In this document: positions 51,886 through 59,347 of the stretch, piece after piece
Numbering within the stretch: position 1 is the stretch's first letter
How the letters are laid out: each line of letters opens with the position of its first letter
From: an uncultured Tolumonas sp.
GTDB taxonomy: Bacteria > Pseudomonadota > Gammaproteobacteria > Enterobacterales > Aeromonadaceae
Assembly (NCBI RefSeq): GCF_963556105.2
Contig: NZ_OY829944.1
Location: forward strand, 626,501 to 690,500
DNA: 64,000 nucleotides
Direction: 5' to 3'
Made by a program: the position numbers and the translations under genes
The notes under the pieces: model-generated
What the model was told of the DNA's origin: nothing
The model's input: the letters and a program-made list of their open reading frames with translations, nothing else
Databases searched by the model: none

Positions 51886-52866
51886 ATGACACAACTCATT
51901 GAGTTAGAAAATGATGCCGGATTGCAGCTGAAGCTGATGACAACAGGGGCTGCTCTGTTGTCATTGAATGTTCCAGTCGGCGAGGGCTACCGGAATGTGC
52001 TGCTAGGTTGTTCTCCAGAACAATATGCCAGCCAGCAGGTTTATCTGAATGCCATGGTGGGCCGCTTTGCCAACCGTATCGGTGGTTCGGTGTTGCATTA
52101 TCAAGGTCAAACACATCATTTGGTTCCGAGTCAGGGCGAAAATTGCCTGCATGGCGGTAAAGACGGGTTTGATCGCAAAGAGTGGCATGTTGTCAGCCAG
52201 CAGGCTGATAAAGTTGTGCTGTCACTGCATTCACCGGATGGTGATCAAGGCTTCCCTGGTGACTTCGATACCAAGCTGACATACTCACTACAAGGCTCTA
52301 ATTTAGTAATAGAAATTGAGGCTACAGTCTCTAAACCTTGTCCAGTAAATATGACTTGTCATGGTTATTTCAACCTCGATGGCAAACGTAGTGATGTCCG
52401 TGATCATGCGTTGATGGTGAGTGCTGACACCTATTTGCCAATCGATGGCATGGGGATCCCATTATCTGCACCACAACCAGTGGAAGCGGCGTTAGATTTG
52501 CGTCATCAACGTTGCTTACGTGAACAGTGGTTGAGCCATCCGCAATTGATGTCAGCAAAAGGGTTCGATCATTGTTATGTTTTAGCAACTGATGGCTCAG
52601 AGCAAGTCGCAGCACATCTGGTTTCTGCGGATAAAAAGCTGGCGATGGATGTTTTGACGGACCAACCCGGATTACAGATTTATACCGGTAACTATTTAGC
52701 GGGCGCCCCTGCGGGTAGCGAAGAACCCTATCATGACTATGAAGGAATTTGTCTGGAAGCGCAGTTATTGCCAGATAGCCCAAATCGTCCTGAACTGGGT
52801 GATCCTTGGTTATTGCCAGGTCAAAAGTATCGCCATCTAACTCGTTACCGTTTTATTGCACAATAA
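51886..52866 (+). CDS. galM: Aldose 1-epimerase (galactose mutarotase) GalM
   Basis: A 326-residue mutarotase (E. coli 346) that supplies alpha-galactose to GalK. Landmarks are VGRFANRIGG, the catalytic His in MTCHGYFNLDG, and the catalytic Glu in CLEAQLLPDSPN near the C-terminus. GGAGCAG precedes the ATG. It closes the galETKM operon in the E. coli gene order and is followed by a terminator. It is about 20 residues shorter than the E. coli protein, within family variation. Confidence 0.95.
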   Translation: MTQLIELENDAGLQLKLMTTGAALLSLNVPVGEGYRNVLLGCSPEQYASQQVYLNAMVGRFANRIGGSVLHYQGQTHHLVPSQGENCLHGGKDGFDRKEWHVVSQQADKVVLSLHSPDGDQGFPGDFDTKLTYSLQGSNLVIEIEATVSKPCPVNMTCHGYFNLDGKRSDVRDHALMVSADTYLPIDGMGIPLSAPQPVEAALDLRHQRCLREQWLSHPQLMSAKGFDHCYVLATDGSEQVAAHLVSADKKLAMDVLTDQPGLQIYTGNYLAGAPAGSEEPYHDYEGICLEAQLLPDSPNRPELGDPWLLPGQKYRHLTRYRFIAQ

Positions 52867-52883
52867 ACCTTGCTCATCGTATT

Positions 52884-52911
52884 AAAGCCGGAACATTTTC
52901 CGGCTTTTCCT
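52884..52911 (+). terminator. Intrinsic terminator of galETKM
   Basis: 8-bp stem AAAGCCGG/CCGGCTTT (52884-52891 with 52900-52907), followed by TTCC. Confidence 0.8.
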
Positions 52912-52973
52912 TCTGCCTATCCGTACATTTAGTTAAAATAGCCGACTTTATTCTGAGCGCCTCCGGAGACATC

Positions 52974-54317
52974 ATGCCGCATCACGGGCAACCCATAACT
53001 CTTTCAATCGATACTCTTACTGATAAGGGTGATGGCATTGCTAATTGGCATGACCGCAAGGTTTTCATTCCTGGCACACTTCCTGGTGAACAGGTGGAAG
53101 TGTCATTGCATGGTATCAAACCTAAATACGCTCAGGCTGATCTGATCCGCATCATTCAAAAGCATCCACAACGAATAGAACCACATTGCAGTTATACGGA
53201 ATGTGGTGGTTGCCAACTAGCCTATCTGGCTTATAGCGAACAATTAAAAATCAAACAGCAACAGGTTGTTGCCGCATTACAGAGTAAAGGCATTACAAGC
53301 TTCGTTGAGCCATGCCTTGGTATGTCGCAGCCACTCGCATTCCGTAATAAAGCCGTGTATGCCGTGCGTACCGAAAACGGTGAGCCGCAAATTGGTTTTT
53401 ATCGTAAGAATAGTCATCAGATTGTTGATATCACAACTTGTCCTGTGCAGCACGAGCAGACAACAGCAATTACGGCTGCAATCCGGCAATGGATGAAGAC
53501 ATTTCATATTGCGGGTTACGATGAGGCCAATCATACCGGTTGTGTGCGTTATGTCATGATCCGCCATGGCTTTAAAACTGGCTCATGCATGGTGGTGCTG
53601 GTGACACTGACCGACGATTTACCAAAGGAAGCTGAATTACTGACGGCTTTGGGTGCGATCGACGGCATTGATAGCGTGATCCACAATGTGAACCCAGATC
53701 CGGTTAATCGTATCTTAGGGCTACAACAACGCGTTTGTTATGGCCGAGAAAGCATAGAAGATGAACTGCACGGCTTAACCTTTACTATATCGGCGCATTC
53801 GTTCTATCAGGTTAACCCACAACAAACCGACCAACTCTATGCGACGGCGCTGCATTTTGCAGAGCTCAAGGGTAATGAGACGGTATTTGATATTTACTGC
53901 GGCATTGGCACCATTTCATTGTATCTGGCACAGCAAGCGCAAAAAGTGATTGGTATTGAAATCGTACCACAGGCCATTGACGATGCTCGTGCTAATGCAC
54001 AGCGTAATCAGTTAGCCAATACAGAATTTTATGTTGGTAAAGCAGAAGAGGTAGTTCCTGCACTTTATACGCAGGGAATGCGTGCCGATGTTGTGGTTGT
54101 TGATCCACCACGAAAAGGTTGTGAACTGTCGGTACTAAACACCATGCTCGCGATGTCACCGCAGCGTATCGTTTATGTATCGTGTGAGCCGGCATCCTTA
54201 GCCAGAGATTTAGCTGTGCTGCAGAAGGGCGGATATCACATCACCAAAGTGCAACCGGTTGATATGTTCCCGCATTCGATGCATGTAGAAACAGTTGTGC
54301 AACTAACGAAAAGCTAA
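52974..54317 (+). CDS. rlmD: 23S rRNA (uracil-5-)-methyltransferase, RlmD/RumA family
   Basis: A 447-residue SAM-dependent RNA m5U methyltransferase (E. coli RlmD 433). An N-terminal TRAM domain (about 5-60) is followed by 4Fe-4S cysteines C72, C77, C80 and C156. SAM motif FDIYCGIGTISLYLA, VVVDPPRKGCE, and the nucleophile Cys in VYVSCEPASLARDL follow. The ending VQPVDMFPHSMHVETVVQL and the DPPRKGC form resemble the RlmCD-like proteins of Firmicutes more than E. coli RlmD. GGAG precedes the ATG at 52974 by six to seven bases; the frame from 52806 lies over galM. A separate gammaproteobacterial rlmD may exist elsewhere. Confidence 0.85.
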   Translation: MPHHGQPITLSIDTLTDKGDGIANWHDRKVFIPGTLPGEQVEVSLHGIKPKYAQADLIRIIQKHPQRIEPHCSYTECGGCQLAYLAYSEQLKIKQQQVVAALQSKGITSFVEPCLGMSQPLAFRNKAVYAVRTENGEPQIGFYRKNSHQIVDITTCPVQHEQTTAITAAIRQWMKTFHIAGYDEANHTGCVRYVMIRHGFKTGSCMVVLVTLTDDLPKEAELLTALGAIDGIDSVIHNVNPDPVNRILGLQQRVCYGRESIEDELHGLTFTISAHSFYQVNPQQTDQLYATALHFAELKGNETVFDIYCGIGTISLYLAQQAQKVIGIEIVPQAIDDARANAQRNQLANTEFYVGKAEEVVPALYTQGMRADVVVVDPPRKGCELSVLNTMLAMSPQRIVYVSCEPASLARDLAVLQKGGYHITKVQPVDMFPHSMHVETVVQLTKS

Positions 54318-54322
54318 AATTT

Positions 54323-54361
54323 CGGCATGCAACATCACGCTTAATAATGTTGCATGCCGAT
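54323..54361. terminator. Strong hairpin between convergent genes
   Basis: 14-bp perfect stem (54323-54336 with 54348-54361), 11-base loop, between the methyltransferase and the ComFB-like gene. The T-tracts are poor on both sides. Confidence 0.6.
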
Positions 54362-54374
54362 CCATGTTTTCGAC

Positions 54375-54665
54375 TTAAATTTCTTCGCGCACTTTTCGTT
54401 GATGCTCTTCCTGATCCAGCCAGCTGACTGATTTACTGACCGCATCCTGAACTTTCAATTCCATCTCATCTCGTTGGGCGGGAGTCGTGAAATAACACAT
54501 ATCGACGTTATGGCGTATATAGTGTGCCGGCAGTTGATTTAGCACCAGACAGGAAAGGTCGGCTAAATAATCTTCATCGCGAGTTTTGTGTAATTCCAGC
54601 GCCTGAATGTGTTGTTGCAGCAGATCTTCATAATAGTTATGAACATCATCGGGGATCAAAGACAT
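54375..54665 (-). CDS. ComFB-like late competence protein
   Basis: A 96-residue protein resembling the ComFB family (late competence development). It begins MSLIPDDVHNYYEDLL, followed by the family core LSCLVLNQLPAHYIRHNVDM and a helical C-terminus. ComFB is encoded in the comF operon of Bacillus; in Proteobacteria and cyanobacteria similar proteins occur singly, and some bind cyclic di-nucleotides. The actual role here is unknown. It stands alone between a hairpin and the tRNA-Leu cluster terminator, about 8 kb from the pilMNOPQ genes, which are needed for DNA uptake in Vibrio. Confidence 0.65.
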   Translation of the reverse strand: MSLIPDDVHNYYEDLLQQHIQALELHKTRDEDYLADLSCLVLNQLPAHYIRHNVDMCYFTTPAQRDEMELKVQDAVSKSVSWLDQEEHQRKVREEI

Positions 54666-54711
54666 CGACTTATTCCTTCAGTCAAACAAATAACTGATTA
54701 AAGCATATAAC

Positions 54712-54748
54712 AAAAAAGCACGCAGCTTTGTGGGCTGCGTGCTTTTTT
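54712..54748. terminator. Terminator of the tRNA-Leu cluster
   Basis: 15-base arms including A6/T6 ends (54712-54726 with 54734-54748); the T-tract exists in both directions. It terminates the minus-strand tRNA transcript. Confidence 0.9.
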
Positions 54749-54756
54749 AAAAAATT

Positions 54757-54841
54757 TGGTGCGAAAGGAGGGACTCGAACCCTCACACCCGAAGGCACTA
54801 ACACCTGAAGCTAGCGCGTCTACCAATTCCGCCACCTTCGC
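54757..54841 (-). tRNA. tRNA-Leu (CAG), third in transcript
   Basis: An 85-nt class II tRNA with a long variable arm and encoded CCA. It begins GCGAAGGTGGCGGAATTGG; the anticodon loop is TTCAGGT, anticodon CAG. It closely matches E. coli leuP/Q/V/T. Confidence 0.95.
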
Positions 54842-54887
54842 ACTGATTGTCTCTGACTTATTTTACATGCTGTCAGCAACATGATTT

Positions 54888-54972
54888 TGGTGCGAGAGGA
54901 GGGACTCGAACCCTCACACCCGAAGGCACTAACACCTGAAGCTAGCGCGTCTACCAATTCCGCCACCCTCGC
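54888..54972 (-). tRNA. tRNA-Leu (CAG), second in transcript
   Basis: An 85-nt near-copy of its neighbours. The acceptor stem differs by a compensatory pair: GCGAGGG with CTCTCGC instead of GCGAAGG with CTTTCGC. Anticodon CAG, CCA encoded. Confidence 0.95.
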
Positions 54973-55013
54973 ACACAATCTGACTATTTTTACATGCTGT
55001 CAGCAACATGGTT

Positions 55014-55098
55014 TGGTGCGAAAGGAGGGACTCGAACCCTCACACCCGAAGGCACTAACACCTGAAGCTAGCGCGTCTACCAATTCCGCCACCTTCGC
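55014..55098 (-). tRNA. tRNA-Leu (CAG), first in transcript
   Basis: An 85-nt copy identical in acceptor stem to the third gene. Anticodon CAG, CCA encoded. The promoter lies directly upstream at 55110-55137. Confidence 0.95.
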
Positions 55099-55109
55099 AT
55101 CTGGCCGGC

Positions 55110-55137
55110 ATTCTACCGGTTCCAGAAAACACGTCAA
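55110..55137 (-). promoter_or_regulatory. Promoter of the tRNA-Leu cluster
   Basis: TTGACG (55132-55137, minus strand), a 16-base spacer, TAGAAT (55110-55115). A GC-rich discriminator (GCCGGCC) follows, typical of stringently controlled stable-RNA promoters. Confidence 0.75.
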
Positions 55138-55151
55138 CCATCAACCATAAG

Positions 55152-55186
55152 AAAAACAGAGAAATTGGTCAGATCGCTCTGTTTTT
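55152..55186 (-). terminator. Intrinsic terminator of glgC-glgA
   Basis: 10-bp stem (55152-55161 with 55177-55186), 15-base loop, T5 within the arm in the minus direction and then CTT, just after the glgA stop. Confidence 0.75.
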
Positions 55187-55196
55187 CATCAGTTAA

Positions 55197-56645
55197 TTAG
55201 TGCCAACCTAACGCATTACGATACATGTCTTCATAACCATGTACGGAATCTGACCATAAATAGCGAGTCAGCATGGCATTACGTTGTACTCGGCGAAACT
55301 CCTGCGGATCCTGAACATAGAACAGTAATGCCCGTCGTAATATATTCAACAAGTCATTAGGCTCTGGATCTTCAAAGACAAAACCGGTTGCTTTCGTCGG
55401 ATCCTGATCATAATCGGTTACGGTATCTTTCAAGCCGCCAACCGCACGAACGATAGGTAAAGTACCGTAAGCCAGACTGTACATCTGATTTAAACCACAA
55501 GGTTCAAATTGAGATGGCATCATGAAGAAATCGCTACCCGCTTCAACCAGATGTGCCAATTCGTTGCTATGCGCATTGATAAAGACAAATTTCTGAGGGA
55601 ATTGCTGAGCGATAGCTTCCAGCCGCTGTGCCAAAACCGGATCGCCAGATCCAACAATAATGACCTGAACATGGTGTACCAAAAATTTAGCCAAAATAGG
55701 CAATAAATAATGGATACCTTTTTGTTCTGTCAGACGACATACCATCCCAAACACAGGCAGATCACAAACCGGCAGATTGGCACGTTGTTGTAACTGGCGT
55801 TTGCACTCAATCTTGCCTTGCAGGTCATCAACATGATATCTGGCTGGGATCAGCTGATCTGTCGCTGGATCCCAATCGTTATAATCACATCCGTTGATAA
55901 TCCCGCAGATATCAGCTGCACGATCTTGGAAGTGTTTTGCCATGCCATGTCCACCGAGATAGGACATAAGCTCTTTAGCGTACGTAGGGCTAACGGAATT
56001 TATCTTGTCTGCGTATAAAACTGCACATTTCAAGAAGTTAATGTAGTAAGGGCCCTGATAAATTGACTCGTTATGGGCATTTCTAATTTCTGGTAATGCC
56101 CATAACTGACCTCGTTCACAAATACCCTGAAATGCGCCATTGTGAATGGTAATGACACTTTTCGTTTGCGCAAAAAATGGATTTTGACCAAATCGCGTTT
56201 TTAGCAACATAGGCACTAGTGCGGTATGCCAATCATTGCAATGCACAATGTCAGGTCTGAACCCGAGTTGTTCCGTAGCTTGTAATGTCACCGCTGAGAA
56301 AAAAGCAAAGCGTTCACCGTTATCTGCATAGGCATTGTTATTTTCACCGTACAGGCTTGGTCGCTCAAAATAATGTTTATTCTCAACAAGATATAAAGGA
56401 ATATCCGCTAAATATAATTGGCGTATTTCATAGGGTACATCAACATACTGGGGTTCTGTCGATAAGACCCCAGAAGCGATAATTGAACCCTGTTCGCGTT
56501 GTGAGATTGCGCTATAACTTGGAATGATGATCCTGACATCATGACCTGCGCGTTTTAACTCCAAAGGGAGAGCCTTGGCCACATCAGCCAATCCTCCGGT
56601 TTTAACAAAACTTTCAACTTCTGACGCAATAAACAGTATATTCAT
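55197..56645 (-). CDS. glgA: Glycogen synthase GlgA (ADP-glucose)
   Basis: A 482-residue GT5 glycogen synthase (E. coli 477) that extends alpha-1,4-glucan from ADP-glucose. The ADP-glucose motif KTGGLADVAKALP is at 15-27. The catalytic His lies in CNDWHTALVP, and the C-terminal E-x7-E motif is in MPSQFEPCGLNQMYSLAYG. It is second in a glgC-glgA pair (three bases between genes). Branching enzyme and phosphorylase are not nearby; the tRNA-Leu cluster lies downstream. Confidence 0.96.
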   Translation of the reverse strand: MNILFIASEVESFVKTGGLADVAKALPLELKRAGHDVRIIIPSYSAISQREQGSIIASGVLSTEPQYVDVPYEIRQLYLADIPLYLVENKHYFERPSLYGENNNAYADNGERFAFFSAVTLQATEQLGFRPDIVHCNDWHTALVPMLLKTRFGQNPFFAQTKSVITIHNGAFQGICERGQLWALPEIRNAHNESIYQGPYYINFLKCAVLYADKINSVSPTYAKELMSYLGGHGMAKHFQDRAADICGIINGCDYNDWDPATDQLIPARYHVDDLQGKIECKRQLQQRANLPVCDLPVFGMVCRLTEQKGIHYLLPILAKFLVHHVQVIIVGSGDPVLAQRLEAIAQQFPQKFVFINAHSNELAHLVEAGSDFFMMPSQFEPCGLNQMYSLAYGTLPIVRAVGGLKDTVTDYDQDPTKATGFVFEDPEPNDLLNILRRALLFYVQDPQEFRRVQRNAMLTRYLWSDSVHGYEDMYRNALGWH

Positions 56646-56648
56646 TTA

Positions 56649-57863
56649 TCAAAAACCAACTCTGGCCCCTTTCGGGATGACAACAATACCGCCTTCAGAC
56701 ACTGTAAAGCGCTGGCGATCATAGGCAAGATTTTCTCCGATCACAGTACCAGGGGCTATTTCAACCTGTTTATCAATGATCGCTCGACGAATTTTACAAC
56801 CCTCTCCAATTTTCACATCTCCCAAAAAGATAGATTCACTTATTTCTGAACCTGAGGCTATGTTGCAACGAAATCCGAGAATACTGCGATTGATACGAGC
56901 TCCTTGAATATAACAGCCAGCTGAAACCAGCGATTGAGAAACGTTTGTTTTGTAGACTGAGGTATCAATAAATGTTGCAGGTGGTAACGGTGGATAGAAT
57001 GTATGCAATGGCCATTTACGGTTATACAATGAAAATGGCGGGTTATCGCTGACTAAATCCATATGCGATTGCCAGTAAGAATCAATGGTACCCACATCAC
57101 GCCAGTAAGCACCGATCTCACCTTCGATCTGATTTACGCTGAAGTCATAGACATAGACTGGTGAATGAGGATACAAACCAGGGATTATATCCCGGCCAAA
57201 ATCATGGCTGGAATCTTCTTTTTCCCCATCGGCGGTTAATTCACTTAATAATGTATTAGTCTCAAAGATGTAATTACCCATAGAAGCCAAGGCAAAACCA
57301 GGATCACCTGGAATTGATTTTGGATTTTTAGGTTTCTCTTCAAAGCCGATCATTCGACCTTCAGCATTAACTTCAATAACACCAAAAGCTGATGCCTCTT
57401 CAATAGGTACACGAATAGCTGCTACAGTAAGTACAGCGCGTTTTTCTTTATGAAAATCAAGCATCTGACGTATATCCATTTTATAGATATGGTCACTGCC
57501 AAAAATACAAACATGCTCGGGGCTACTTAATTCAATAAAACCGATATTTTGGTAAATTGCATCAGCCGTGCCGTCATACCAGCGTTTCCCCATACGCATT
57601 TGCGCTGGGATTGGGTCAATGAAACGCCCACTGATCCCTGTTAAATTCCACCCTTTTTTCAGATGTATATAGAGTGATTGAGATTTGAATTGTGTTAACA
57701 CATAAATGCGCAGCATGTCTGAGTTGATAAAATTGTTTAAAACAAAGTCAACTAAGCGATAACTTCCACCAAATGGGACTGCTGGTTTGCTTCGTGATAC
57801 GGTCAATGGTTGTAATCGAGTTCCTTCGCCGCCAGCTAATATCATCGCTAATACACCAGACAT
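56649..57863 (-). CDS. glgC: Glucose-1-phosphate adenylyltransferase GlgC
   Basis: A 404-residue ADP-glucose pyrophosphorylase (E. coli 431), the committed and allosterically controlled step of glycogen synthesis. The nucleotide motif LAGGEGTRLQPLTVSRSKPAVPFGG starts near residue 9 (too long to be accidental). FGSDHIYKMD and FEEKPKNPK belong to the catalytic domain. A C-terminal left-handed beta-helix carries repeats such as IGEGCKIRRAIIDKQVEI. The N-terminus is shorter than in E. coli, whose first residues contribute to activator binding. AGGAG lies six to seven bases before the ATG. It is upstream of glgA. Confidence 0.96.
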   Translation of the reverse strand: MSGVLAMILAGGEGTRLQPLTVSRSKPAVPFGGSYRLVDFVLNNFINSDMLRIYVLTQFKSQSLYIHLKKGWNLTGISGRFIDPIPAQMRMGKRWYDGTADAIYQNIGFIELSSPEHVCIFGSDHIYKMDIRQMLDFHKEKRAVLTVAAIRVPIEEASAFGVIEVNAEGRMIGFEEKPKNPKSIPGDPGFALASMGNYIFETNTLLSELTADGEKEDSSHDFGRDIIPGLYPHSPVYVYDFSVNQIEGEIGAYWRDVGTIDSYWQSHMDLVSDNPPFSLYNRKWPLHTFYPPLPPATFIDTSVYKTNVSQSLVSAGCYIQGARINRSILGFRCNIASGSEISESIFLGDVKIGEGCKIRRAIIDKQVEIAPGTVIGENLAYDRQRFTVSEGGIVVIPKGARVGF

Positions 57864-58209
57864 ATGTGCTCCTATATTTATTTAATCTAAAGTCTCATTA
57901 ATACATAAAGGCAAGGATCTTTAGATGTTAGATCCTGAGAAATTTATCTTGTCATCATCGATCAAGTGCTGCTTTATCTAATATGAATGTTTTTATCTGA
58001 AGCAAGTGATCCAGATGCGAGTGATCGTTAGCTAAGTGTAGACGGCTAAAGTCAAAAAGCCTGTGGCGTATGTCAAGAGTTAGCAAACAACAGAAGAAAG
58101 AATACAAAAATCAGAAGGGCTGCACTGACGAGATGACAAAGAACAACGATGGCATGCGCCATCGTTTTAATCTAACAGATTCCATATGAGTTTGTTAATG
58201 CTATTAGCA
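57864..58209. other. 346-bp region between glgC and rsmC
   Basis: No coding frame is seen. It should hold the glgC promoter. It contains a hairpin (58145-58166) followed by a plus-strand T-tract, and a palindrome over the rsmC stop (58193-58215). The remainder is unexplained. Confidence 0.6.
58145..58170 (+). terminator. Terminator-like hairpin upstream of glgC
   Basis: 9-bp stem AACGATGGC/GCCATCGTT (58145-58153 with 58158-58166), loop ATGC, then TTTAAT on the plus strand. No plus-strand gene is known upstream; in the minus direction it may serve rsmC. Confidence 0.55.
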
Positions 58210-58215
58210 TTAACA
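58193..58215 (-). terminator. Hairpin overlapping the rsmC stop codon
   Basis: 9-bp stem TGTTAATGC/GCATTAACA (58193-58201 with 58207-58215), AT-rich, overlapping the last codons of rsmC, without a strong T-tract. Confidence 0.4.
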
Positions 58216-59250
58216 TGCTCGAATAATTTTGAATCGCGAGTTTTCGTTTATAACAGAAACAGACTGAAAAACTTCAGCAAGGATAGGCTCATAGCGCAAA
58301 AAACGATTGGCCACTAAAAATAGCTGACCATGTTTTTTAAGATAGTTTGGCGCTTGTCGTAGCATGCGTTCTGTTGCTTCATAGTTTGTATTTAGTCCAG
58401 CATGGAATGGGGGATTAGAAATAATAAAATTAAATTTTGTTGTAACATTAGAAAACATGTCTGAGGCTATTATTTGTGCTGCCAGATTGTTTACTTCCAA
58501 TGTCTTAGCTGCAGAATACAAGGCTAGCGTATTTACATCGCTCATGACCACTGTGGCTGTCGATGATCTTTGACAAAGCGTTGCACCAATGACGCCCGCC
58601 CCGCAGCCTAAGTCTAAAATATCACCTTCAAGCTCAGGCAAACTTGTCAGTAAAAGCCTCGTGCCTTCATCTAATTCTCCAGCACTGAATACTCCAGGAA
58701 GAGCGGCAATCTTTAATTCAGCTAAACCCACAGTGAGTTGTAGCGAATAATGGGAATACAGCGATTGCAATTCAGGTGGCGCTTGGGGCGCATTTAATTG
58801 TGCATAATACAAAGAGCAGTGTCGGGCACTATCTAGTTTTTGTACGTTATGGCTATAAGAATGCAGGAGCTTAGGAGCTGCATTAATACCGCCTCTATTC
58901 TCACCAATGATGAAAATTTCACCATCGGGTTTTAATGAATGCAATACGCTAGTTAACCACAGCCCTGCTTCCTGTTTCGCTTTTGGCATAAATAACAAGA
59001 TGGCGTCGAATGAATTAGTTTCTTGGGTCAAAAAACCAAATTTCAACCGTGTTTCTAGCTCGGGTATTGTGATGCGAAGTTGATTGAAAATGCTGTAATC
59101 AGAGATAAGAAATGTTGTGTTTGGCTCAGCCAATAAAGGATCCAAAGATACAGATTGGAGTTGTCCACAAACCAGGATATTTTTATTTTGAAATAATGAA
59201 CTATGTCTGATTAGGAAGGACGATAAGTTATTGAGCTCTGCAGACGGCAT
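58210..59250 (-). CDS. rsmC: 16S rRNA m2G1207 methyltransferase RsmC
   Basis: A 346-residue protein (E. coli 343) that methylates G1207 of 16S rRNA. It has two methyltransferase-like domains: an inactive N-terminal one (FLIRHSSLF to about residue 160, including GENRGGINAAPKLL) and a catalytic C-terminal one with SAM motif ILDLGCGAGVIGATL and the substrate motif IISNPPFHAG. The start ATG at 59250 (MPSAELNNLSSF) matches the family length; 59259 is an alternative, and the frame to 59340 runs into the pilQ terminator. It stands alone, downstream of a strong pilQ terminator. Confidence 0.92.
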   Translation of the reverse strand: MPSAELNNLSSFLIRHSSLFQNKNILVCGQLQSVSLDPLLAEPNTTFLISDYSIFNQLRITIPELETRLKFGFLTQETNSFDAILLFMPKAKQEAGLWLTSVLHSLKPDGEIFIIGENRGGINAAPKLLHSYSHNVQKLDSARHCSLYYAQLNAPQAPPELQSLYSHYSLQLTVGLAELKIAALPGVFSAGELDEGTRLLLTSLPELEGDILDLGCGAGVIGATLCQRSSTATVVMSDVNTLALYSAAKTLEVNNLAAQIIASDMFSNVTTKFNFIISNPPFHAGLNTNYEATERMLRQAPNYLKKHGQLFLVANRFLRYEPILAEVFQSVSVINENSRFKIIRAC

Positions 59251-59290
59251 AAAAATCATATTCAAGTAGAGAGATACAGCGATTATCCTA

Positions 59291-59322
59291 TAAAAAAAGA
59301 CCTCTGCACATGGCAGAGGTCT
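59291..59322 (-). terminator. Intrinsic terminator of the pilMNOPQ operon
   Basis: 10-bp stem AGACCTCTGC/GCAGAGGTCT (59298-59307 with 59313-59322), followed by a T7 run in the minus direction. Confidence 0.9.
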
Positions 59323-59347
59323 GATGTTATGTGACCTCATTTTTTAG

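Noticed and set aside
52806-52973. 56-codon upstream extension of the methyltransferase frame
   Set aside because: It covers the end of galM and its terminator; the ATG at 52974 has a proper ribosome site and matches the family.
54881-55150. Open frame with two copies of a GLEPSHPKALTPEASASTNSAT peptide
   Set aside because: It is the antisense reading of two tRNA-Leu genes, a known source of false repeat proteins.
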